A stretch of DNA of 64,000 nt from Rhododendron vialii (Eukaryota; Streptophyta; Magnoliopsida; Ericales; Ericaceae): contig NC_080567.1 in the NCBI RefSeq assembly GCF_030253575.1, forward strand, positions 35,803,501 to 35,867,500. The letters run 5' to 3'. The number at the start of each line of letters is the position of its first letter. The stretch's first letter is position 1. The notes under the pieces were generated by a model. It made no database searches. It worked only from the letters and a program-made list of their open reading frames with translations, and was not told the origin of the DNA. The translations under genes and the position numbers were made by a program. This document shows positions 35,366 through 47,260 of the stretch, piece by piece.

Positions 35366-36128
35366 GGCTCCGTTCCGAAAATCTTCTTAAAAAATAAGTA
35401 CTTATTTTGTCACTTCTCATTAAAAAATAAAACGGGTCATTCCACAAAACCCAAATAAAAAGTTCCTTTCACATTTTCAAACTCAAAAATAATGTAAATG
35501 AAAAAAAAATTCAATTTTTTTTGCACCGTATTAAAGATCTCAATGAGATCTATTAAACAAGGTCCATAGTGGTAGGAAAATTATTTGCGTAAACACATGA
35601 TTTTTGAGCTTGAAGTTGCCTAATACAAAAAATAAGACTGTTGCTATGATAATGGGCGCCGACGGAGGGAAATCGTACTAGCGGCCGCGCCGGGCCGTCT
35701 CCGGCCACCGGACGGCCGATTCGAGCCGTCCAAAAATTCTTTAAAAAAAAAACAAGGGGGCTTGCGCAAGAATCAACGGCATCCGAGATGTGTAGGGTGC
35801 TTGATCCGAGCACCCCTTTTCCGTGTATATATGATCAAGCACCCTACACAGAAAATGGGTGCTCGGATCAAGCACCCTACACACCTCGGATGTCGTTGAT
35901 TCCCGCAGAGGCCCCCTCGATTTTTTTTTATAGAATTTTTGAACGGCTCGGATTGGCCGTCCGGTGGCCGGAGAAGGCCCGGCGCGGCCGTCGGTATGAT
36001 TTCCCTCCCCGGCGCCCATTGGTACCTATGTAAATTTTGAAAAAATAAGTACCACCTTCTTATTTTTTTGGAACAACCCTTATTATTGGACAAAAAATAA
36101 GTTCTTATTTGTTTTCTGGAACAGGCTC
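35366..36128. mobile_element. Composite foldback element, 763 bp (orientation 2)
   Basis: Same structure as 31649-32410 but inverted. Termini are GGCTCCGTTCC and inverted GAGCCTGTTCC, with TGA on each side (35363-35365, 36129-36131). The inner GC-rich palindrome is 35651-36020. Core at 35545-35564. No transposase. Confidence 0.85.
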
Positions 36129-36208
36129 TGAGTTATAAAAAAATCCTTAAATGTGAGTATGCATAGTTGTGAAATATTTTTACCATTGTGTGTTTGTATC
36201 TTAGTGAC

Positions 36209-36402
36209 TTTTTTTTTTTTTTTTTGCAATATTGTTTGCATCAGTAGGAGTTAGCGAGGTGTCAGTAGATTAATCTACAAAGAATTTTAGAGTCCATATA
36301 TTCATAGCCCTGAATTCCAAATGCCAACGATAGGACTCAAACCCTGACCTTTCATACGAGGAGGAGATGCAAGAGTTACCAACTTGGACAGGAGTCCTTT
36401 GG
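36209..36402 (-). mobile_element. tRNA-derived SINE
   Basis: Minus strand: 'actcctgtccaagttggtaa' (A box region), then 'agggtttgagtcctatc' (B box). Poly-A tail seen as T17 at 36209-36225. Confidence 0.75.
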
Positions 36403-36409
36403 TATCTTA

Positions 36410-36763
36410 GGCTCCGCTTGTTTCGATGTAAAATATTTTTCGATGTTTGGTTGGCACTTAAAAAATATTTTCAGAAATCGACAAAATAGTATAAAGAGAG
36501 AGGAGGGGGCTTAAACGATTGAGAGATTTGAGAGTATTGGAATTAAACGTGGGTCAGGACAGATGATCGAGGAAACTGAGCAGTGAAAATTGAAGAAGAA
36601 TGTAGCGGGTTCATTTCGGAAAATAACTTACGAAAAATTTAAGGGTAAGTCATTTTCATCCAATTAATAGAAAAAATTTTACACGTAAAATGTTTTCATC
36701 ATTTTTTATACAACTAAATACTGAAAAATAGATAAAACATTTTACGCCTAAACAAACGGAGGG
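36410..36763. mobile_element. PIF/Harbinger-like MITE
   Basis: Termini GGCTCCGCTTGTTT and inverted CCCTCCGTTTGTTT, with TTA on both sides (36407-36409, 36764-36766). Sub-terminal 'gtaaaatatttttc' and 'acattttacgcc' are also inverse. Confidence 0.7.
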
Positions 36764-37718
36764 TTAGTGAATAATTTGAGGTGTCAATAAAGCGGATACT
36801 GCTTCACGGTAATGATTAGCAACAGAGCTAACGCTGTCATTAATGTGTAAAGTGCATCATGCATTAATAATAGTACAAAGGCTTGCATGGCGACAAAACA
36901 CATTTGCGACAATATATCATCACTGCACATTCACGTAACGCTCGAATTTCGTAATAATTAGACAGTTGGATCACCACTGATCGATCACATGATAATTAAG
37001 AACCCCTGTTAATTGCACCCAAATTACACTTTCATTTTAATAAATCAATTAAGAAACCAATTAGTCCCGGAAAATGAATATCAAGATAGCTCTCATGTAA
37101 TGATCCCTCGTAAATGAATAAGTACTGTTGTCTAATTCTCCCCCAAGGGAGTCTTGTTAAATGTGACTGACCAATTATCGATCGCTTCGGCCAATTAGTG
37201 TTAAAAAAACTTGCACCTTATTTTCAACTAAATTCAATCTAAACTCTCGACTCACGCGATAAACGTGCCAAACTACTCGAGTTCAAGATCATATTCAACT
37301 CGTTCAATTTGTAAACCTGGTCAATAATTCAGCTCCTACCCGACTATATGGTCATGACATAAGGTGTGTTTGGCTCTTCCGATCTACGCCAGAGAGAGAG
37401 AGTGTGTGTGTGTGTGTTTTGGGGATGCGGTGAATGTCATGGCTGTGGCCAGGTGGGCCAACACCATCGCAGTGGGACCCTAAAATGGAGGGAGAAAAGA
37501 AAATATTGTACAAGGCGCTAGGTAGGCTAGCTTTAGCTAATCCGTCTTTTTGTTTTGAAGCCAGTAACGGCATTTTGGCTTATGATTGTATTTTGGGATC
37601 TTCCTAACCCCAAAGCGAATCACCTCATCTCTTCTCTTCTCTTCTTCCACACCTTAGACAACCTTCCCTTTTGCCACCCTTTTTTAAACCCCTCCCACCT
37701 TCCCTTCTTCCCTCATAA

Positions 37719-37720
<2 letters not shown>

Positions 37721-37761
<41 letters not shown>

Positions 37762-37764
37762 AAC
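37721..37764 (+). promoter_or_regulatory. (CT)n tract and TATA-like word before the bHLH gene
   Basis: About 19 CT units run into 'tataaac' at 37758, 46 bp before the ATG at 37810. It is either a leader tract or part of the core promoter; the spacing is short for a TATA box plus leader. Confidence 0.5.
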
Positions 37765-37809
37765 AATTTGTTCTCTTAATTGTTTTCCTTTTCTTCTAAC
37801 TAGCTAGCC

Positions 37810-38400
37810 ATGTCTGAGGTAGGCGAACATGAGAACTTTGTATGGGAATCCCAATCGTGGGCTTTTGCGAATTCAGATAATTCTGGATCCGGTGGGAAGC
37901 CACCGGATTTGGAGTCTAATACTCAGACCCCGACGGGGAAGGAAGTGGAGGCGGTGCAGGCGGCGACGGGTGGGAAGAAAAGGAGTGTGGGTGGGAAGAA
38001 GAAAGGAAAGGGGAGTGGTGGCGGCGGCGACGAGGAGGGGAATGAAGGAAAAAGTGGCGGCGAGTCAGATCATGAGATACATATATGGACAGAGAGAGAA
38101 AGGAGGAAGAAGATGAGGAACATGTTTTCTAATCTTCATGCTTTGCTTCCTCAACTCCCTCCTAAGGTAAAGAAATTCATTTCTTCTTCGAGTTCAATTT
38201 TCAATGAGTATGTAGATTTCATTTATGTTATATATCTTTAATTATATGGTTGGTTTGTTTAGTTTTTTGAAAGGCAATTATATTATATTATATTCAAGAG
38301 ATTTTTTTTTTTTTAATTATATATGGTTTGTTAAGTACTTGTTCTTGCTAGGGTATTTTCCACATCCACGCCTTTCCTTCCCCCTCCTTTTTCTTGGAGG

Positions 38401-38481
<81 letters not shown>

Positions 38482-40845
38482 CATATGTTGTGTAGTTAAC
38501 CAAGTTCCTTGAGGTTAAGTGGTGATTTGTGGCTGGGTCATTAGTAGATTAAATTGGTTTTATTAGCTAACTAGGCATTCACATTAATTACAATTCTCTT
38601 ATTTAATCCTATGATCATTTGAGTATCTTTTGTTCAAGTTCTTTAAAACCTAATTAATGTGTAATTTAACAGAAACCTAATTAATGTACAATACTTGTCG
38701 TGTATGACATAACTGGTGTTCCAAATAACCCATTTTATTATTCGTAACCATCCTTTATAATTAATTCACGATGAATTACGTACAGGCAGACAAGTCTACA
38801 ATAGTTGATGAAGCCGTGAACTACATAAGAACCCTGCAACAAACTCTTCAAAAGCTTCAAAGAAAAAAGCTCGAAAGGCTCCACGGAGTTACACCCATCA
38901 ATTACGAACCATCTGTAGTCACCCCGCAGAAGCTAGCTATTGACTCGAGGGAAGCGTTCATAGCCGATCAAGTTTCTTCAAGTAATTTGGCCAATACTAG
39001 TACTCCCGCAAACTCAAACTCTTCCAACTCAGTTCTACCGTTGGTCTCCCGGTTTCCTCCTATCTTTCAAACATGGACTTCCCAAAATGTCGTTCTGAAT
39101 GTGTGCGGTGAGCAAGCACAGATCAACATTTGCGCGCCAAAGAAACCAGGGCTTTTCACAGCCATATGTTATGTGCTGGAGAAGCACAAAATAGATGTGG
39201 TATCTGCTCATGTTTCCTCGGATCAGAACTGGACCATGCTCATGATACAAGCTCGTGTAAGTCCCAAAAATTCCTTTTTTCCATTTATCAAAAACTTCAA
39301 TCTCTCATTATTGCACTTGTATAGGTGGGTGAATATGATTTTCTTTTCTATTAAGGTAATGACATCACTCTCTAATTCTTTGGCCTAGGTCATGTCATTG
39401 AGTAAGTTTCGAAAATTAGGCCTGTGGAATCACCGGAATTGAAGGTCTAGGTTCATTGATTGTGTTTGCTAGTATTGGCCAATGGCGGAGCCAGAATTTT
39501 AGTCCGATCGAGGGAGACCAACTTAAGAGAAGTATTTTCACGTAAATTTACTTGAAATGTTGTGTAATGTTGGTATAACATTAATAGCTTTTCTATTAAA
39601 GTAATGATTATGTATCACTCTCTAATATTTTCGCCTAGTTCATGTCATTGAGTAAGTTTCTAAAACTAGGCCAGTGATTGAATCACTGGAATTGGAGGTC
39701 TAGGCTCATCTATTGTGTTTTCTAGTAAGTATTAGCCAGTGACGAAGCTAGAATTTTGGTCCGAGGGAGGCCAACTTAAGAGAAGTATATTTTCATGTAA
39801 ATTTACTTAATACATGGTGTAATATTTATACGCAGTACATAAATTAATTGATATTTCTTTGTGGTTTAGTCGACCATTCCAATACATAGGCGTGATTTTT
39901 TTTTTTTCTATGAAGGAAATTGAGAAACATGACGATGTAAACACACACTTTAATTTTTCACTAGATTAAACCAAAATTATTTAAAATTTCAGAAATCGCA
40001 ATACTAGTGATATAGTTAATCATCATATTACATCTCATTGTATTCGTACGTAAAATATTTTAAATGGCGGAGCGGGGCCGCTCGGTTTCCTATATAGCTC
40101 CACCAATGTTTTGAAACCTCATATGAAGCCCTAAAGTGACTCTTCTTGATGAACTAGGGTTTTTAATATGCTCGTTAATTAGGGCTAGTGTATAACCTGG
40201 ATTTGACCATCTCAATACAAGTAGAACTTGCTCATTTAAAACATCAAAGTGGTCATGAATATATATATCCATATCGACACAGATGAAGGCCAAATCAGGA
40301 TCTCACTCCACCTATTGGCAAATGAGCTAGCATTGAACAACTAAGATAAATGAGAAAAGAAAGAGGAAGTATTAGTGCGTGTGCATAGTTGTGTTTACAT
40401 GATTTTAAACAGCTATAGATGTCGATAAATAAATTAGTCCTGTATCTGTTACAATGATGAAGACCGGACCCCTTTTTAGTATGTTTCCCACCTCATAACT
40501 GTTCAAAGGAGAAAGTAACCCGAGTTTTGGAGTACTACTCCCAAACCTAGGTTACACGAGAGTGAAAATAATAACCACTTCAAATGTGGATGCACGAGAG
40601 CGAGAGCGTAAGCATGGGCTATCGTGCTTGTAAGGTATCAGAAGATACAGTTTTACTGTCAACCTTTACATACACATATATCGATCATAAGTTATTAATT
40701 ATGTATGATTTGGTTTCTTAACTGGTCGCGATCGAATTTTATTGAACAGGCTAGGATAGCTCATGATCAGCTTCCTGAGGCATTCCCAGTGGAAGAAATA
40801 TACAAGCAAGCAGCAGGAGAGATAATGCAGTGGCTCTCCTCCTGA
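37810..40845 (+). CDS. ZOU: ZHOUPI/bHLH95-type transcription factor, 3 exons, 307 aa
   Basis: Exons are 37810-38166, 38786-39256 and 40750-40845 (TGA), all GT-AG, giving 119+157+31 codons, close to the length I recall for Arabidopsis ZHOUPI (bHLH95/RGE1). The bHLH domain spans the first intron. The basic region [13 protein letters not shown] (91-103) has the H-E-R pattern for E-box binding, helix 1 ends LLPQLPPK and helix 2 begins [15 protein letters not shown] Gly/Lys-rich stretch (~54-82) precedes it. The C-terminal half is ACT-like ([18 protein letters not shown]) and ends [17 protein letters not shown]. In Arabidopsis ZOU works in endosperm, with ICE1, in endosperm breakdown and embryo cuticle formation; here the same role is an inference. 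Intron 1 holds a long (CT)n, intron 2 a tandem duplication. Confidence 0.93.
38404..38479. repeat. (CT)n microsatellite in bHLH intron 1
   Basis: About 37 uninterrupted CT units. Confidence 0.95.
39335..39835. repeat. ~245-bp tandem duplication in bHLH intron 2
   Basis: Two units share 'catgtcattgagtaagtttc', 'ggaggtctaggctcat'-type words and 'ccaacttaagagaagtat'. The units have diverged by substitutions and small indels. Confidence 0.8.
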
Positions 40846-41880
40846 AAAATTCAACTCACAAGATAATGCTAGCTAGCTGGTTCTTTTTCCTTTTCCCCAA
40901 AAGTTTGTCCCAAATTTGTAAGATATATATATATATATAGTCAAATCAGCATTCTAGCTGGCTAGGTAGTTTGTGTCTTTGACAATTTCCTCATCAATGT
41001 GTTACAAGCTGGCTTCAGTGGTTCAAATATACTCCTAAGTTTCCAAAATATATCAATCTGCTTTTCATATTTTGCATTCCTCCGATGTACAGAAATCTCT
41101 CTTTCTGAATTCGGTGTGTACGTTCATCTACTTGATTCAATGGAGGTTAAAAGAGGTAAATGGCTAGGTTTCCGAATAAGTCAATTAACCTTTAGAACTT
41201 CTGCTAAAACTGTAGATAGGCAAACATATATAATAAGTGCTCCTGGACACAGCGACGTGGTCCCCAGGCCCCTCCTCCTCCTTTAATTTGTAGATTACAT
41301 TTATAATTTGTTCACGTCGCAAAGTCAAAATAGAGAAAATCCTCCAACATTTTCCACAGATTCACAAATATTTTTCCAGTTGTTCAATGGGAAAATTATA
41401 ACACCAATCGACACTAATGAACTCAATTCAGTCGCCTCTCTCTCTCTCCCTCTCTGTCTCTCTCAAGCACATGCATAGTTGAGCTTGAGCTCGCCTTGAG
41501 TTTGCTTAAAAAATTAATGAACAAACATGAACATTCTAAAATTTGGCTCGTTTGCAACCCTAGCCCAAAGTAAACCTTGCACGTACAGGATTGATCTATG
41601 ACATATTCCATTGAGGATATGAGCCCATTTCCTTAAGCTGTTTGTGGGTGGCCCAAAGTAATCTTTGCACCTGCCACAAGATTGATAGCATAAAAAACCC
41701 ATTGAGGATATGAGCCCATTTACTTGAGCTTTTTTATGGGCCTTGAGACGAAATCCACACTGCATCCCTGGCCATTGAGCAACTGTCACTCTCTATAAAC
41801 GCACATACACACGATCTTTAATTGGGCCCGTTCTGTTAAGGGTTTTTTTTTAAGTACTTATTCTCCGATTTAAGAGATAG

Positions 41881-42062
41881 ATTTTTTTTTTTTTGTTAAT
41901 GCAGGGTGGCCTGGGCCAGCTTGCGCCCACCTCAGACTAATCCCTACAGCCCCACCCGTTTCACACAATAACGCGTAGGAATGAGGTGGCCCCAAGAGTT
42001 GTTGGCAAGAAGAATCGAACCTGAGACCCTAGAATGGAACTAAATCCCATGCAAGACAGGTT
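41881..42062 (-). mobile_element. SINE-like repeat with B-box
   Basis: Minus strand carries 'gtctcaggttcgattcttc' (B box like) and a tail module 'gggcgcaagctggcccaggc' ending in poly-A (T13 at 41882-41894). A relative with the same tail lies at 57786-58105. Confidence 0.6.
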
Positions 42063-44288
42063 ATTCTCTCATAATATATCAACTTGAATTAAAATAAATA
42101 AATACTAGTATTTATTTCCTTTAGCAAAACGGAGCCTTAGTAAAAAAAACAACACACACCAAAAGAAGAAGAAAAAAAGGTAATGTAATCAAGCCACCAT
42201 TGATTGCGTGAAGCATGGCTTCTCGTGGACAATCAAAACTCATAAGTGTTCAAAAGAGTGGTTAGCCACACGCAAGGGAATTCAACCCAAATCCCCAAAA
42301 TTCAAAAAGTTGAGCAGAGAGTGGGACGCAAATTATTGTTTTTCTTTTGTCCAAATTGCTTAGATCATGATTCTTGGGGCTTCAATCAATGCATGAATTT
42401 TCATGAACCCAATAAGAACCAGTAGACTATGGATCCTCGAAATTTAGCTGAGGTGTGCATAAGTTGAGCTAATTAAACACCTTAATTAGTTCGTTATTAG
42501 AAAAAAAGATTGATCCCGACAAAAATGATGGATCAAAACTTGGTTGGGCATTTGACAATGCTAGAAAGAGAACACCAGCCCCATCGCAAAAATGGAAAAC
42601 CAACCTAAAAACATTAGTAGATGTGGATTATCTGCAGTAGAAGGGGTTGGACTTCATCTCACATGCATTTGCTTTAATGTGAGTATTTTCCAGGATCACT
42701 TGATGATTAGGTTTTCTAATTTTGCAGGAATTGTCAAATTATTCAACAGCACGCCTTATATATATATGTAAGGCTGGTTAAACGATTCTGAAGAGCAAAT
42801 TCATCAATCTATCTGTATTTTGACTATTCATTAAAACAAATGTTGACTGGGCAGATGCGAGTATTCTGCGTTTTCAATCTGCACTTCTTGTTCTCTCTTC
42901 TTCTTCTTTTTTTTGTCTTGATTCCCCTCTATTCGATTTTTCTTTTGTATGGATGGATGGGAGCCATGGTGAACCCATGTGCAGTCTAGAATCTGAATCA
43001 AAAACAATTGAGATACCAAGTAATCACCTTAGTTATATATCACCTACATTTGTTGTCTTACATTATCTTTGAGCATCACATGAACATTATATTATATATA
43101 TATATATATATATAACTATTTCATATGATAGATATAGTATATAAGACTCGTGAAGTAACAGTAGTTACCTTCGTATAATATAGTATGACTTCCAAATAAC
43201 ACATGCACTATTTGCTATTAGAATAAAATCACGATAGCATCTTACGACCCGTTTGCCGACGAAATATAAAAGATGGATATAATATGACTCTTGAATAGTA
43301 CCTAATGTTTATCACCTTACAGACGAGAATACAATATCCCCATGTTTTATATCCGCATGAAGCCGGATATGATAGCACTACCTCTCCATTATTGGCTGTC
43401 CTCTGAACATTGATCACCAATTTTTTTCCACCTTGACGAACCTACCTTGGTTGCTAACTAGCAGTAATGCCATTATTCCCACTACAGCAATATTCTTGGC
43501 ACCCCACCCCCCAAGTCAAAGGAAATTTAGCTATCAATCACTTCCGATCAATATGATGATGGCATGGGAAGGCCCCTCTTTCACATCTCCCTTTTCTCTC
43601 CACCACACAAGGGGTGTGTGGGAGCAGTATAATTAGCCTAGTGGACAAGGACATAGATGCCTCAATTAAATCACAGGATCCTGTGTTTGGCACATTGGCA
43701 GTACTGTTCCCCTACGTATGAAAATGTTTACATCATCCGTAGCTAGTGTAAAGCAAATTACTCACTCTGTTATTCTTTAAAGAAACACATTCTTTTTTCC
43801 CCCGAGAGTCAGGATGTCCGAACCAACTTATACATATATCGGTTATTTTTCTTTCCGATCCAATCAAATATAGGCCATTACGCTAGGATTATCAGAGAAT
43901 CTCTTTTACAGTTTGTTCTCAAGAGATTGTCTAATTTCGAACTCATAATGACTGAAGTTAAAATTACTGTTGGGGTTAGATACACATCTCTCTCACAAGA
44001 ATTCACGGCATATATATGCAAAGAAGCCTTATGGGTTAGATGGAATTTTTCGATTTCATTTTTCAAAATTGATCATCTCATTTCAAATTATTTGTATTTC
44101 TAATAACAGTCCTCCACAATAATAGAGAAGTAAATGGTCGAATGACCCCAAGCATATTAGTACCCACAGAAAAAGACATCCATCAAACAAAGTTGTTGCC
44201 CAGAACGGAGACATCTGAAATGAAATTTTGAAATGAATTTATCCGTCCACAAAGCCAAAATGTAACAGAAAAAATTACTGTAGTAGCA
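42063..44288. other. No gene recognised
   Basis: AT-rich intergenic DNA downstream of the bHLH gene with short (TA)n at 43092-43114. Frames are at most ~67 aa and show no family features. Confidence 0.5.
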
Positions 44289-44296
44289 AATATGAT

Positions 44297-44620
44297 GGGC
44301 GCTGCTATTCGCAGCCCTTTATTTTCTCCCATAGTCCGTTAAAAATTTCTAATTATACTCGACAGTTAGTTACCGAAATTGAGATATATTTTCAACATCC
44401 AATTACCGAAATATAATATTTTTTTCAACAGCTATTTACTGAAAATTTATGTTCAGCAGTTGTTTACCGAAAGTTGAACATATTTTCGACATGTAGTTAC
44501 CGGAATATAATATTGTTTTCAACAGCTATTTACCGAAATGTTATGTATGATTTTCAACAACCATTTACCGAAATGTAATGAGCTATGGGAGAAAATAAAG
44601 GACTGCGAATAGCAGCGCCC
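44297..44620. mobile_element. 324-bp TIR element with internal repeats and perfect 8-bp target duplication
   Basis: Ends GGGCGCTGCTATTCGCAG are perfect inverse repeats, continuing with one mismatch to 'ttattttctcccatag'. Flanks are aatatgat on both sides (44289-44296, 44621-44628). The inside has about six diverged units of a 'caacagctatttaccgaaat' type. The 8-bp duplication suggests hAT; it is non-coding. Confidence 0.85.
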
Positions 44621-44824
44621 AATATGATTTGTAAAATAATCTTTAAAAAAAATTGGTACATGCGAAGATAAGTCACAAATGACTCCAAAGATATTCCGAA
44701 GTACCAAAAAAAAATAGAAATGACTCCATAGCATTGTATACAAATATTTGTATTGAGATGAATTTTATAAAATGAGGTCGAAAAATCCCATACAAATATT
44801 TGTATTTCTAACAACAATGCTCCA

Positions 44825-45619
44825 GGCCAAAAGCCAAAAGCCACGGCAGCCTCCTCCTTCCCAATGGATTTTACACTCATTTTTGGTGGCAGGAGGGGAG
44901 GGATTGCTCCCTCCGTGGGTTTTTCTCTCCCAATCTTTCGATTTGAAGCTTTTTTGGGTGTTTTTATGCACAGATTCTTCCTACCTCCTCTGTTCTGGTT
45001 ATTCAAAGCTACTTCTTTCCATTTTTTTCCTAGATCCGAAGTTCCTGCTATGCGTGTGGTGGTGGATGGGTTCGGTGGTGGCTATGGTGGTGAGGCTGCG
45101 ACGGTCTTTAGTCGGGGTAGAGATAGATGTTTTTGGGTTCTTTGGTTCCGTTTGGAGCTCGATCTGGCGTTAACAAGGTGCAAGACAAGTTGATCCAAAG
45201 TCGGTTCGGCTCCTTTGACGTTTCTCATATTTCGACGCGGGGGGGCAGAGCGTCTGCAAATTGTAGATAGCACCAATGTTGCTCGGCGTTTCTGTGGAGT
45301 GGTGTCTTGTTTTCTGTTAGGGTTGGATTTTTGTTGGTTTTTCTTTTTCGTCTTTTGGTTCTTCTCTTTGGTGTCCCCAGGTTCCTCCCCCGTTTGTGAG
45401 GCTTCTCTCACCCCTGCGTGGGTGCGTGGGTAGTTCTGTTACTTTCTGCTGTGCTCCGCCTGTTTGGAGTTAAGGGTTTAGTTGGAGTTGGATGTAGTCT
45501 TTGGACGGAGTCTCCTCCTTTTGATTTCTTGATCATTGTTTAGGGATTGAGTTTTCTCTTGATGTTCTGTTCTCTTGATTTATAATATTACTTGGTATCG
45601 TTGTGGCAAAAAAACAAAA
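44825..45619 (+). mobile_element. Retroposed insertion, ~795 bp, 15-bp target duplication, A-rich 3' end
   Basis: Flanks AACAACAATGCTCCA occur at 44810-44824 and 45620-45634, identical. The right end is 'gtggcaaaaaaacaaaaa', which fits target-primed reverse transcription, so + is the sense strand. The inside is G/T-rich with several ~70-110-aa frames but no domain I recognise. It could be a 5'-truncated LINE with only 3' UTR, or a retroposed transcript. Confidence 0.75.
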
Positions 45620-45965
45620 AACAACAATGCTCCATTATAACCAGGCTTATGGCAAGGCAAAAATAAAAAAAAATTGGCTGCCGGATGAGATTAATTTAGA
45701 TCGGAATCCTGTGAGATAAAATTTCGGATAGACATTTTCAGCAACACAAAACTCTCACCGGTAAAGATGTACAGTAACAGAAAATTAGTTACTTTAATTT
45801 TTTTTTTAAATAATCTTTGACAAAATTTCGTACATACGAAAATACATACACGAATACATTTCTCTATGTACCAATCCAGTACCTCATTTTTTCCATATTT
45901 TCCTTTCCCTTAATTTTGAAAATACGAAAACAAAGAAGTTTGGGGACTCCAAAAAAAAAAAACAC

Positions 45966-47213
45966 TCAATACGGAACGACGTCGCTGCAAGCAAAATCGT
46001 CAGAATTTCCAACAGAATCCTCCGGCCACGAATCCCGGAGCAGTTTCAACAACATCTGCGCCTTCCGCTTGGCTCTCTCCGTGCACTCGCTCTGGACCAG
46101 CAGAAGCAACTGGGTCAACACGCCCGCCGCCACCGCCTCCCTCTGGCACCCCTCCGCCGCCGAGCACAGCGACAGCAGCGCCCCGGCCGCGTACTCCGTC
46201 GCCCGGTCCGACACCTTCAGTATGATCTTTACCAGCAGCGGAACCGTCAGCGCGTGTCCCGCGAACGCCGCGCACCCCGTCGGGATCCGGCAGAGGAGCT
46301 CCACCGTGGCCAGCGCTCTCTCCGTGTCGCACTTCTCGAAATCCGCCAGCTTGTCGATCAGCGCCTCCACCGCCCCCGCAGCCACCGCCCTGTGGCGGTG
46401 CTGCTTCACCAGGCATAGAGCGAACAGCGCCTTGATTCCGACCTTCAACGCGCGCGGATACGCGATTGGGCAGTTGAAAACGCCGATGATTCCTTCGTAG
46501 ATTCCTTCGGCATTACAGATTTCCGATCGGAGCTCAGTCGATCTGGTTCCGGTCACGACGATTTCGATCAGTGCGGCCGAGTTGACTCGGACTTCCATCA
46601 AGGAATGAAACAGGAGAGACACGAGATAGTTGACTCGGTCCGAATCGGAGCCAACGAAAACGCACTCCGATTCGGTTAGCGGAAACAAGCACAGAATCGC
46701 GAGTGCCTCGTGATTCAACTCGGTCGAGTCGAGATTTGTATTGGAAAACAGAACAGAAAGCAGGAGTTCACGTGGATTATGCGCGGAGATGACGGACCGG
46801 TTTTTTTCGGAGTCACGAGCGAGGCCTCTGAGCCGTCGAAGCGCGGAGATACGCAATTGAATCGGAGTGGACTCCGAACCGGCCTGGTGAAGGAGCGTCC
46901 GGACCGTTGCCGGGTCGGCGGGCTGTTTCGGGGTGGGGATGCGCTCGACGCCGAAAGACCGGTTCGCGACGCACCACTCCTGGATGAGCCGGCGGAGGGT
47001 GTGGTTGGGGATGAGGGTGAAGTCGGTGAGCGGGACCCGGGTGACCGGGCACGTGGTGTTTCCGGTGGCCACCCAGGACTCGATGCTGTGCCGGTCGTAC
47101 GTCTGGCCGGTGCTGACGGTGACTGGGTCCCGCATCAGCTCGAGCGAGATCGGACACCTGAAGTGGTACGGGATCTGAACCCCCACGTCCAAGGGCTCCA
47201 AGCTTCCAGGCAT
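45966..47213 (-). CDS. U-box E3 ubiquitin ligase, PUB25/PUB26 type, intronless, 415 aa
   Basis: A single exon, usual for this subfamily. The U-box (~residues 14-88) reads YHFRCPISLELMRDPVTV, TYDRHSIESWVATG, CPVTR and LIPNHTLRRLIQEWC, followed by VERIPTPKQPADP, the signature of the PUB25/26 group. The rest (~105-400) is a helical ARM-repeat-like region with Leu/Ala-rich repeats. U-box ligases recruit E2 enzymes and ubiquitinate target proteins in the cytosol or nucleus. In Arabidopsis PUB25/26 act on MYB15 in cold response and on BIK1 in immunity (literature knowledge; targets here are unknown). Coding GC is much higher than flanking DNA. A (GA)n leader on the coding strand directly precedes the ATG (47214-47231). 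Confidence 0.95.
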   Translation of the reverse strand: MPGSLEPLDVGVQIPYHFRCPISLELMRDPVTVSTGQTYDRHSIESWVATGNTTCPVTRVPLTDFTLIPNHTLRRLIQEWCVANRSFGVERIPTPKQPADPATVRTLLHQAGSESTPIQLRISALRRLRGLARDSEKNRSVISAHNPRELLLSVLFSNTNLDSTELNHEALAILCLFPLTESECVFVGSDSDRVNYLVSLLFHSLMEVRVNSAALIEIVVTGTRSTELRSEICNAEGIYEGIIGVFNCPIAYPRALKVGIKALFALCLVKQHRHRAVAAGAVEALIDKLADFEKCDTERALATVELLCRIPTGCAAFAGHALTVPLLVKIILKVSDRATEYAAGALLSLCSAAEGCQREAVAAGVLTQLLLLVQSECTERAKRKAQMLLKLLRDSWPEDSVGNSDDFACSDVVPY

Positions 47214-47250
47214 GTCTCTCTCTCTCTCTCTTATATTTGTGAGTGTGGGT

Positions 47251-47260
47251 ATATATATAT
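47251..47260 (-). promoter_or_regulatory. Candidate TATA box of the U-box gene
   Basis: TATATATATA about 40-45 bp upstream of the ATG, behind the (GA)n leader. The leader would be very short, so the call is weak. Confidence 0.3.
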
